Below are positions 1-6,345 of a stretch of DNA of 6,995 bases, piece by piece. This stretch comes from Eubacteriales bacterium. GTDB lineage: Bacteria; Bacillota; Clostridia; Oscillospirales; CAG-382. The stretch's first letter is position 1. Every line of letters starts with the position of its first letter. The notes below the pieces were generated by a model that did no database searches, was not told the origin of the DNA, and saw only the letters and a list, made by a program, of their open reading frames with translations. The position numbers and the translations under genes are program-made. The stretch spans positions 1 to 6,995 of the forward strand of contig JAQVQF010000122.1 of the NCBI GenBank assembly GCA_028701715.1, written 5' to 3'.

Positions 1-1
1 G

Positions 2-145
2 ATGGGGATGAAGGGGAATGTTTTGTTAATACATGATTACTTTTTGAAAAGAATCGTACTGTATATGGGAAACGAAAAATACAGCCCGTATTCGCCGGAC
101 AAAAAATTCCTTTTCGGAAAGCTTGTTTACCTGAAAGCGGAATAA
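2..145 (+). CDS. 3' end of an unidentified protein (partial)
   Basis: The frame is open from the window edge and ends at TAA 143-145, giving the last 47 residues of a protein, or a very small complete one if the ATG at 2 or 8 is the start. The segment runs from a short hydrophobic stretch (NVLLIHDYFL) through KRIVLYMGNEKYSPYSPDKK to a basic end, FGKLVYLKAE. No family is recognisable from so little. A strong terminator begins 15 bases after the stop, which supports a real gene end here. No Shine-Dalgarno sequence can be assessed because the window starts at base 1. Reading it as the tail of a longer gene is the more likely choice. Confidence 0.5.
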   Translation: MGMKGNVLLIHDYFLKRIVLYMGNEKYSPYSPDKKFLFGKLVYLKAE

Positions 146-160
146 AACGTTATTATGCGT

Positions 161-187
161 AAAAAAAGCACCTTGCGGTGCTTTTTT
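161..187. terminator. Bidirectional rho-independent terminator
   Basis: GCACC (168-172) pairs with GGTGC (177-181) around a TTGC loop. It is flanked by seven A residues on the left and six T residues on the right, so each strand shows a hairpin followed by a U-run. It lies between two converging genes (stops at 145 on + and 217 on -) and can end both. Confidence 0.9.
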
Positions 188-216
188 AATATTCCGATTA
201 AATATCGAGCAACAAA

Positions 217-1929
217 TTAATAATCAAGGCTGAATTCGGGTTCGGCATAATCATCCCAATCATCTTCCCAATCATACCATTCGTCATCGGTGCCGAAAAT
301 ATCCCCGACAAGGTAATAAATGTCCTCGTATCCCAAAAGCTCGCACAGCTCGTCGGACGAAGAAATAACATCAGCCTGAGGGATTTCCGGCATGGTGCAG
401 CCGGTTTCTATTTTTATGGTAATTGGCGTCGTAAAGTCCTCATCCATTAACAGATCGGACGAAATGGAGGAAATCGTTAAATCAACGGATTTTTTATCAT
501 AAAGCAAGACGCCCGTTATTGTGAAAAGCGGCGTATTTGAATCAAAATAACCCATATTTCCGAAATAATCATAATCGTCGTAGTCGACGAAATAAAGGCT
601 TACCAGATCGGAGGAAATGTCAAGCTCAAAAGCGCCGTCGGCTTTTTTGTAATCAAGCTCCAGTTCTATAATCCTGACGGTGGTTGTGTTGGTTAAAGCG
701 CCCATTTTTGTCTTAACCTCGGCGTCGATATAAGTGTTTACGTTGAAAATGTCGTTTGTTTCTTCCGCGTCCCATAAATAAGTAAGCTTAAAGGCGGTGC
801 CAGGAACGGAAAATTTAAATTCCATTTTCTTGTCGTCGGCAAACGATGCGTTTGCGCCGAGATCTATTTCCGCGCTGATTGTAATTGCTTGTTCATCGGC
901 TTCCGCGTTGATTTCAAAGGATGAATAAACTATATAACCCTTGGCTTGCGAAACCGCTGTTTTAAAGGTGCCTTCTATCGAAAAGCCGATTTCTTCCAGC
1001 TTGCCGATGACAAAATCGGGGTCTAAAATATCCTCTATATTCAGGTCGTCCATTTCCGTGTCGGCAATGTTCATTTTGTAAGCTTTGCTTAAAAGTGTGC
1101 CGGCAAAGGGAAGGGGAAGAGTGCTGAGATATTCGTCTTCATAATAATAATATTCATCATTGTATTCGGTAAACAGATCCTCGATAATTGCCGTGATTCT
1201 GTTTTTAAAGGTGTCGTCCATACCGTCGATGATGGTATTCATGCCGTTTAAAAGCTTTGTGATAACCTCGGTAAAGCTTTCGTCATCTATGGTATAGGTT
1301 GTGACGATGCAGGCGACGGCTTCTCCGCCCACGGTGATCGATTCTTCCTCAATCGTACAGGAAAGCTCCGCCATGATATCCACCAGTAAATTGCTGACCT
1401 TTGTGGCGAAATCGGCCATCGCCGATTCGTCTAAAGCCGATTCGTCGGCGGAATCCTGACTATAGGGCTCAATGTATTGTACTTCGTTGATAATTGAATT
1501 GATTACGTCGAGAGAAAGAGAAAAAGGCTCGACATCCAAAGCGTCCTTAAGGTCCAGCGTAAACGTTTGATCCTTAAAATAAATGCCCAGATTGTGAACT
1601 TCGTCGTTTTCGGTGCCCTCTAACAACGCCGCGAAAGCGTTATTGTCGATATAGATTTTGCCGTTAAGCTGAAAATTGTCTTCCCCGTCGTTAACGTCCA
1701 TGCCCAGCGTTATTGTTCCGGAATTCATGGCGGATTGCATTAACTTCAAAAAAGGAGAATTGGCAATCAGCGAATCGTTGGTTTTTTGCGCGGCGTCCTT
1801 TAAAAACTTTGCGTTGTCGTTCATAGCCTGTTCCAGAAGGGAGGGCTTGGAAAATTCCTCACACGAAGCCAAAGCCGCAGGCAGCAGTAAGGTTAACGCA
1901 AGAAAAACAGCTAAAATTGTCCTTTTCAT
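217..1929 (-). CDS. Large acidic lipoprotein of unknown function
   Basis: This encodes 570 residues from ATG 1929, chosen because AGGAG (1941-1937) lies 7 bases upstream and the protein then opens directly with a signal peptide. A longer in-frame reading to 1995 would need a TTG start and has no ribosome site. The signal is MKR followed by a leucine/alanine core and the lipobox LASC, with the lipid-bearing cysteine at 23, so export and attachment to the outer face of the cell membrane are expected. The rest has many short alternating polar/hydrophobic stretches typical of beta strands (about 73-150 and 315-500) and a helical, acidic middle. Tyr/Trp/Asp/Glu clusters sit at about 256-267 (NDEYYYYEDEY), 449-458 (DYDDYDYFGN) and 548-566 near the C-terminus. 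Four further cysteines fall in two close pairs, 191/207 and 511/529. I do not recognise the family. A LolA/LppX-like beta fold is possible but only a guess. It follows hppA on the same strand but has its own promoter. Confidence 0.9.
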   Translation of the reverse strand: MKRTILAVFLALTLLLPAALASCEEFSKPSLLEQAMNDNAKFLKDAAQKTNDSLIANSPFLKLMQSAMNSGTITLGMDVNDGEDNFQLNGKIYIDNNAFAALLEGTENDEVHNLGIYFKDQTFTLDLKDALDVEPFSLSLDVINSIINEVQYIEPYSQDSADESALDESAMADFATKVSNLLVDIMAELSCTIEEESITVGGEAVACIVTTYTIDDESFTEVITKLLNGMNTIIDGMDDTFKNRITAIIEDLFTEYNDEYYYYEDEYLSTLPLPFAGTLLSKAYKMNIADTEMDDLNIEDILDPDFVIGKLEEIGFSIEGTFKTAVSQAKGYIVYSSFEINAEADEQAITISAEIDLGANASFADDKKMEFKFSVPGTAFKLTYLWDAEETNDIFNVNTYIDAEVKTKMGALTNTTTVRIIELELDYKKADGAFELDISSDLVSLYFVDYDDYDYFGNMGYFDSNTPLFTITGVLLYDKKSVDLTISSISSDLLMDEDFTTPITIKIETGCTMPEIPQADVISSSDELCELLGYEDIYYLVGDIFGTDDEWYDWEDDWDDYAEPEFSLDY

Positions 1930-2074
1930 AAATTTGCTCCTCTCGTTATGTAGAATTTTAAATAGGATAGCTGCAACCGTAACAGTAAAACTCAATAGGA
2001 AATACGGAATAAGGTCGCGCCGTTTCGGAATTATGCCGGCTTTTCATAATATAATTCCAAAATTTGCATATTAC

Positions 2075-2103
2075 AGTATATCATATTGTTTTGCCGGTGT
2101 CAA
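2075..2103 (-). promoter_or_regulatory. Sigma-A promoter for the lipoprotein gene
   Basis: On the minus strand, TTGACA (2103-2098) is followed after exactly 17 bases by TATACT (2080-2075). A TG one base before the -10 makes it an extended -10. Transcription would start near 2068 and give a leader of about 139 bases. The AT-rich 8-bp repeat lies 28-67 bases upstream of the -35. Confidence 0.8.
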
Positions 2104-2130
2104 TGCTCGGAATATTTATTTATTATATAT

Positions 2131-2170
2131 ATGGTTATATGGTTATATGGTTATATGCTTATATGATTAA
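2131..2170. repeat. 8-bp tandem repeat (ATGGTTAT)
   Basis: Three exact copies of ATGGTTAT (2131-2154) are followed by ATGCTTAT (2155-2162) and a decayed copy, ATGATTAA (2163-2170). A TA-rich run (about 2121-2130) precedes them. The array sits just upstream of the lipoprotein promoter on the minus strand. Exact short units like this can change copy number by slipped-strand replication. Confidence 0.85.
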
Positions 2171-2223
2171 GACGCTTATGTATATATTATATCCGTATAA
2201 ATATTGATATTCCCGGTTTGACG

Positions 2224-2252
2224 TTGACATGATTTTCCTGCGTTTATATAAT
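2224..2252 (+). promoter_or_regulatory. Consensus promoter facing the 3' end of hppA
   Basis: TTGACA (2224-2229), a 17-base spacer and TATAAT (2247-2252) match the sigma-A/sigma-70 consensus at all twelve positions. The predicted start is near 2259, at the foot of the 2258-2284 hairpin. No plus-strand gene follows, so the transcript would be antisense to the end of hppA. The match is seen directly; activity is inferred. Confidence 0.6.
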
Positions 2253-2257
2253 GAAAC

Positions 2258-2284
2258 AAGCGAAGCGGTTATGCCGCTTCGCTT
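2258..2284 (-). terminator. Stem-loop after hppA, probable terminator
   Basis: AAGCGAAGCGG (2258-2268) pairs perfectly over 11 bp with 2274-2284 around the loop TTATG. It lies 23 bases past the hppA stop. On the minus strand it is followed by a broken T-rich stretch (GTTTCATTATAT) rather than a clean U-run, so termination may be only moderate. The same stem would form at the 5' end of RNA from the plus-strand promoter at 2224. Confidence 0.65.
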
Positions 2285-2307
2285 TGCCTGTGTTATATAA
2301 TTAAATA

Positions 2308-4416
2308 TTAAAACAAATTAAAAAGGTTGAATTCGAGGAAAAGGGTGGCAAACAGGGAGGAAACAAGCGAAACAACCGTAATCTGAGTGTTTATCGAAGG
2401 ACCGGCGGTATCCTTGAAAGGATCGCCCACGGTGTCGCCGACAACCGCGGATTTATGCGCTTCCGAGCCCTTGCCGCCGTTATGCCCCGATTCGACATAC
2501 TTTTTGGCGTTATCCCACAAGCCGCCCGCATTTGACATTAAAAGCGATAAAAGCAGTCCGCTTACGATATTACCGGTTATAAAGCCGCCGACAGCCTGAA
2601 CTCCTCCGACAAAGCCGACTACAAGCGTAATGGAAATAGCCACAACCCCCGCGGGAATCAGCTCCTTGAGCGCGCCTGTGGTGGCGATGTTTATACATTT
2701 GTCATATTCGGGGGTGACGCCCTCCTTGCCTTCCTTGAGACCTATTATTTCTTTAAACTGTCTGTGAATTTCCGCGACCATACGCTGCGCGTTGCGGTCT
2801 ACGCCGAGAATAAGCATGGCGGAAAACACCGCCGGCACGGCCGCGCCCACAAGCAGACCGAAGAACACCATGGGATTCATAATATCGAAGCCCGTTATTT
2901 TGTTTGCCAGATCGGCGACCCCGTTGACCTCGCTCATAAACGCGCCGAGCAGGGAAATGACCGTAAGCCCCGCGGCGCCGATGGCAAAGCCCTTGGTGAT
3001 GGCCTTGACCGTATTGCCCGCGCTGTCGAGCTGGTCGGTAACATCGAGCACGTCGTCGCCGAGATTGCCCATTTCGGCAAGTCCCCTGGCGTTGTCGACT
3101 ATAGGTCCGTACGCGTCGTTGGAAATTATCATACCGACTATGGACAGCATTCCCACCGCCGCCATGGCGATACCGAAGAAGGCATAGCCTTCGCCTATCG
3201 GCTCGCAGAGCTTATAGGCGGCGAGAGCGGAAACGCCGATACCAATCATAGAAGGAAGAGCGGAAAGCATTCCGTATGAAAAGCCCGAAAGGATGGTGAA
3301 CGCGGGACCCGATTCCGCCGCTTTGGCGACCCTGCGCACCGGCTTTTTATTGTCGTTAGTAAAATAGTCGGAAGCGATACCGATAATAACGCCGACAAAA
3401 AGGCCTATCGAGGAAGCGCCCCAGATTCGCCATTCGCCGTGATTGCCGATGGCGGAAAAATCGAAAACCGCCGTAACCGCCGCGGAAAGAACCGCGAAAA
3501 TGACCGTGGTTATATAAGTACTGTTATTGAGCGCGCGTGTCGGGGAGCCCTTTTTACCCATCCGCGCGCAGCCGACACCTATGATGGAGGATAAAAGACC
3601 TATTCCGGCATACGCGAAAACCAGAGCGATATTTAAGCTTTTATTGGGCAGAGTTGCCGCCATAACCAGCGCCGCCGCCATGGAAGCCACGTTTGAGTCG
3701 AACAGATCGGCGCCCATACCCGCAACGTCGCCCACATTGTCGCCGACATTATCCGCGATAACCGCGGGATTGCGCGGATCGTCCTCGGGAATTCCCAGCT
3801 CAACCTTGCCGACAAGATCCGCGCTGATGTCGGCGGTCTTGGTAAATATACCGCCGCCGGCCTTGGCAAACAGTGCGAGCGAGCTTGCGCCGAAGCTGAA
3901 GCCGAGGGTAACGGTTGCGTCGCCGGTTATCGCCCAGACCAGCACTATACCCAAAAGGCTGGAACCGACAACCGCCATGCCCATTACCGCGCCGCCCCTG
4001 AAACCGGCGAGGAACGAAGGCCTGATCCCCTCCTTGGCGGCTTCCGCGGATTTTACGTTCGCGATTGTGGCGATTTCAATACCGATAACACCCGCAACGG
4101 CGGAGAAAACGGTTCCGCCGAGATAGGCGATCACCATTTCTATATTCCTTAAAATGTCCGCCTTGTCGCTCCAGACGGGCTTGGGCAGAAATATAAAAAT
4201 AACAACCGCCGCCACCGCGGCGAACTTGGCGAGCGTCTGATATTCTTTTTTCAAAAAGGTTCTCGCGCCCTTTCTGATAAAACCGCCCACCTCGGCTATC
4301 CGTTTGTTGGACGACGGGCGCTTTTTTACCCATCTGAAAAGCCAGGCCGCAAACATGAATGCCGTAAACGCGATAACAACCGCCGCGATCTGAAAGTACG
4401 AAAGATTAACCGTCAT
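2308..4416 (-). CDS. hppA: Membrane proton-pumping pyrophosphatase (K+-independent type)
   Basis: This integral membrane enzyme hydrolyses pyrophosphate to two phosphates and pumps ions across the cell membrane. It is 702 residues from ATG 4416, a normal bacterial length, with many hydrophobic helices. The substrate-site blocks are present: DLVGKVELGIPEDDPRNP then DNVGDNVGD (about 199-230), DAYGP...DNA (about 434-442) and, near the C-terminus, WDNAKKY (634-640) with KGSEAHK...GDTVGDPFKDTAGPSIN (649-676). GNTVKAITKG (467-476) has Lys471 and Thr474, the pair known for potassium-independent enzymes, which are proton pumps; potassium-dependent members carry Ala at the first position. Two oddities: the usual DLFES reads DLFDS (Asp240 for Glu), and Glu114 lies inside a membrane segment (GIEIAT). 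A GGAG (4431-4428) lies 11 bases before the ATG. An in-frame TTG at 4452 has no ribosome site and lies only about 4 bases from the predicted transcript start. It is divergent from the acyl-CoA synthetase gene. Confidence 0.97.
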   Translation of the reverse strand: MTVNLSYFQIAAVVIAFTAFMFAAWLFRWVKKRPSSNKRIAEVGGFIRKGARTFLKKEYQTLAKFAAVAAVVIFIFLPKPVWSDKADILRNIEMVIAYLGGTVFSAVAGVIGIEIATIANVKSAEAAKEGIRPSFLAGFRGGAVMGMAVVGSSLLGIVLVWAITGDATVTLGFSFGASSLALFAKAGGGIFTKTADISADLVGKVELGIPEDDPRNPAVIADNVGDNVGDVAGMGADLFDSNVASMAAALVMAATLPNKSLNIALVFAYAGIGLLSSIIGVGCARMGKKGSPTRALNNSTYITTVIFAVLSAAVTAVFDFSAIGNHGEWRIWGASSIGLFVGVIIGIASDYFTNDNKKPVRRVAKAAESGPAFTILSGFSYGMLSALPSMIGIGVSALAAYKLCEPIGEGYAFFGIAMAAVGMLSIVGMIISNDAYGPIVDNARGLAEMGNLGDDVLDVTDQLDSAGNTVKAITKGFAIGAAGLTVISLLGAFMSEVNGVADLANKITGFDIMNPMVFFGLLVGAAVPAVFSAMLILGVDRNAQRMVAEIHRQFKEIIGLKEGKEGVTPEYDKCINIATTGALKELIPAGVVAISITLVVGFVGGVQAVGGFITGNIVSGLLLSLLMSNAGGLWDNAKKYVESGHNGGKGSEAHKSAVVGDTVGDPFKDTAGPSINTQITVVSLVSSLFATLFLEFNLFNLF

Positions 4417-4462
4417 TCTTATGACCACTCCAATTCCCGATAAATTTTGCAAAACCGAATTG

Positions 4463-4491
4463 ATAATAGCATTTTTAATATTTAATTACAA
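4463..4491 (-). promoter_or_regulatory. Probable promoter for hppA
   Basis: On the minus strand, TTGTAA (4491-4486) precedes TATTAT (4468-4463) by 17 bases, with TG one base before the -10 (extended -10). The start would be near 4456, leaving a leader of about 40 bases. The -35 is weak (4 of 6), so the extended -10 or an activator may matter. Confidence 0.6.
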
Positions 4492-4501
4492 CATTAAATA
4501 T
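4478..4501. repeat. 9-bp inverted repeat over the hppA -35
   Basis: ATATTTAAT (4478-4486) and ATTAAATAT (4493-4501) are perfect inverted copies separated by TACAAC. The site covers the proposed hppA -35 box (4486-4491). Its size and position fit an operator for a dimeric regulator. The arms are purely A/T, so chance is not excluded. Confidence 0.45.
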
Positions 4502-4592
4502 CCTTTATTAACATTTTTTTAACAAATATTTCGGTCAATTTTTTTGTTTTTCGACAAAGGCTGTGAATATAATTAAATTTTAACGTTCCCGC

Positions 4593-4610
4593 CGTCAATC
4601 GTCGTCAATC
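4593..4610. repeat. Pair of CGTCAATC direct repeats, 10 bp apart
   Basis: CGTCAATC occurs at 4593-4600 and 4603-4610, one helical turn apart. It ends 14 bases before the -35 of the acyl-CoA synthetase promoter, about 50-67 bases upstream of its predicted start. This is the usual place for an activator, but no known regulator site is recognised. Confidence 0.45.
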
Positions 4611-4624
4611 ATTATCATTACTCC

Positions 4625-4653
4625 TTGACAAGAAATGAATTTAGTTTTATAAT
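4625..4653 (+). promoter_or_regulatory. Consensus promoter for the acyl-CoA synthetase
   Basis: TTGACA (4625-4630), a 17-base spacer and TATAAT (4648-4653) match the consensus at every position. The start would be near 4660, giving a leader of only about 24 bases with GGGG (4672-4675) as a modest ribosome site. A small inverted repeat, ATACT-C-AGTAT (4652-4662), spans the -10 edge and the start. Confidence 0.85.
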
Positions 4654-4683
4654 ACTCAGTATATTATTTTTGGGGTTAACGCG

Positions 4684-6345
4684 ATGCTTGAAAAATTTCT
4701 TGAAAAAACAGAATTTACCGATTATGAGGACTTAAAAAGCAATTACGGCGTCAAGGTGCCGGAGGGATTCAATTTCGCTTACGACGTGGTAGACGCGTGG
4801 GCGAAGGAGGAACCCGAAAAGAACGCTCTTTTATATTGCGACGACAACGGCGCGCGGCGCATGTACACCTTCGCCGACATATCCTTATATTCAAAAAAAC
4901 TGGCGGGCTGGTTTTTATCGCACGGCATAAAACACGGCGACCGCGTTATGTTTATGCTCAAGCAGAGAGCCGAGGTCTGGTTTACCCTGATCGCTCTGCA
5001 CCGTATAGGCGCGGTCTGCATACCGGCCACCTATCAGCTTACTCCCAAGGATATAATATACCGCTGCAACATTGCGGACGTTAAATTTGTCTGCGTCACG
5101 GATGACGACGAAATAATATCCTTTGTGCGCGAAGCGCTGCCGGAATGCAAAACGGTGGAGCATGTCGCCGTCTGCGGAGATAAAGTACCCGCCGATTTTC
5201 TAAATATGCGCGCCGGTATTGAAACAAGCAAGCCCTTTGTAGAACGCGCCGACATAAAGGTCACCGATGAAATGCTCATTTATTTCTCATCCGGCACAAC
5301 CGGTATGCCGAAAATGATAAAGCATGACTTTTCCTACCCTGCGGGTCATATAATAACCGCGAAATACTGGCAGCAAACCGAGGAAAACAAGCTCCATCTC
5401 ACCATGTCCGATTCGGGCTGGGCAAAATTCGCCTGGGGCAAGATATACGGTCAATGGATTTGCGGCGCGACGATCGTAGCCTACGACAACGAAAAGTTTT
5501 CGGCCCACAACACGCTTGCGCTGCTTGAGGAAATAAAGGTCACAACCTTCTGCGCTCCGCCCACCATATTCCGTTTCCTCATTAAAGAGGATATTCGTTC
5601 CTATGATCTTTCGTCCATAAAACATTGCTGCATGGCGGGCGAACCGCTCAATCCGGAGGTGTATCACCGTTTCGGCGAGCTGACCGGACTTACGCTGTAC
5701 GAGGGCTTCGGGCAGACCGAAACGCCCGTGCTCTGCGCGAATTTCGAAGGCATTGATATAAAGCCCGGATCAATGGGCAAGCCCGCGCCGGATTACGACA
5801 TAGATATTGTCGACTGCGACGGCAAGCCCTGCGACGACGGCATACCCGGCTATATCGTCATTAAGAACCTGAGCAAAAAATACCCCGTCGGCTTGTTCAA
5901 ATGCTATCTGAAGGATGAAGCCGCCAACGCCGAATCTTTCAGAAACGACTGCTATTACACCGGCGATATGGCGTGGCGCGACGGCGAGGGCTATTATTGG
6001 TTCGTGGGACGCAACGACGACGTCATTAAATGCTCCGGCTACCGTATAGGACCCTTTGAAGTCGAATCGGCTATAATGACGCATCCTTCTGTGCTGGAAT
6101 GCGCCGTGACCGCCGTTTCCGACCCGATAAGAGGGCAGGTGGTCAAGGCAACCATTGTATTAACAAGGGGCTACGCCGCGTCCGATACATTGAAAACCGA
6201 AATTCAAAATCACGTCAAAAAGGTGACCGCACCCTATAAATATCCACGTATTGTGGAATTTGCCGAATCGCTCCCGAAAACGACAAGCGGTAAAATAATG
6301 CGTAAGGCCATACGCGCGAACGATGAAAAATCCGATAACGGTTAG
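4684..6345 (+). CDS. AMP-forming acyl-CoA synthetase, medium-chain (MACS)-like
   Basis: This 553-residue cytoplasmic enzyme joins a carboxylic acid to CoA through an acyl-AMP intermediate, using ATP and releasing AMP and pyrophosphate. All core motifs of the adenylate-forming family are visible: the phosphate loop YFSSGTTGMPK (200-210), YEGFGQTET (339-347), YTGD (425-428), the hinge region GRNDDVIKCSGYRIGPFEVE (442-461) and the C-terminal PKTTSGK with catalytic Lys537. The N-terminal FNFAYDVVDAWA (29-40) and SGWAKFAWGKIYGQW (244-258) are typical of the medium-chain/MACS branch rather than classic acetyl-CoA synthetase, and the length fits. The acid substrate cannot be read from the sequence; a short, branched or aromatic acid is possible. 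The start is the only good ATG, 8 bases after GGGG. The gene opens a two-gene unit with the overlapping membrane protein and is divergent from hppA, which could use the pyrophosphate it makes. Confidence 0.93.
   Translation: MLEKFLEKTEFTDYEDLKSNYGVKVPEGFNFAYDVVDAWAKEEPEKNALLYCDDNGARRMYTFADISLYSKKLAGWFLSHGIKHGDRVMFMLKQRAEVWFTLIALHRIGAVCIPATYQLTPKDIIYRCNIADVKFVCVTDDDEIISFVREALPECKTVEHVAVCGDKVPADFLNMRAGIETSKPFVERADIKVTDEMLIYFSSGTTGMPKMIKHDFSYPAGHIITAKYWQQTEENKLHLTMSDSGWAKFAWGKIYGQWICGATIVAYDNEKFSAHNTLALLEEIKVTTFCAPPTIFRFLIKEDIRSYDLSSIKHCCMAGEPLNPEVYHRFGELTGLTLYEGFGQTETPVLCANFEGIDIKPGSMGKPAPDYDIDIVDCDGKPCDDGIPGYIVIKNLSKKYPVGLFKCYLKDEAANAESFRNDCYYTGDMAWRDGEGYYWFVGRNDDVIKCSGYRIGPFEVESAIMTHPSVLECAVTAVSDPIRGQVVKATIVLTRGYAASDTLKTEIQNHVKKVTAPYKYPRIVEFAESLPKTTSGKIMRKAIRANDEKSDNG

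Larger units (their letters stand above)
1930..2307. other. AT-rich intergenic region between hppA and the lipoprotein gene
   Basis: This 378-bp stretch has no convincing protein gene. From right to left it holds the hppA 3' hairpin (2258-2284), a plus-strand consensus promoter (2224-2252), an 8-bp tandem repeat (2131-2170), the lipoprotein promoter (2075-2103) and a leader of about 139 bases before the lipoprotein start. The leader contains a possible 29-codon reading frame on the minus strand (2047-1958). No recognised riboswitch was seen in it. Confidence 0.7.

Noticed and set aside
1930..1995. Extended N-terminus of the lipoprotein from a TTG at 1995
   Set aside because: It would bury the signal peptide behind 22 residues and has no ribosome site. 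ATG 1929 has AGGAG at the ideal distance.
1676..2170. 164-codon plus-strand frame over the lipoprotein start
   Set aside because: It covers the signal peptide, promoter and tandem repeat of the lipoprotein gene and ends within the repeat. It has no family features.
2764..3279. 171-codon plus-strand frame inside hppA (also frames at 2387-2599 and 2792-3187)
   Set aside because: These lie opposite an intact gene with clear family motifs and have low-complexity, charge-skewed translations. They are antisense shadows of codon bias.
3527..4126. 199-codon plus-strand frame inside hppA
   Set aside because: It overlaps the conserved DNVGDNVGD region on the other strand, is rich in Ala/Pro/Ser as expected for a complement of GC-rich codons, and has no motif of its own.
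5287..5667. 126-codon minus-strand frame inside the acyl-CoA synthetase, and others at 5034-5279 and 5770-6084
   Set aside because: They are opposite an uninterrupted gene with all family motifs, and no promoter or ribosome site was seen for them.
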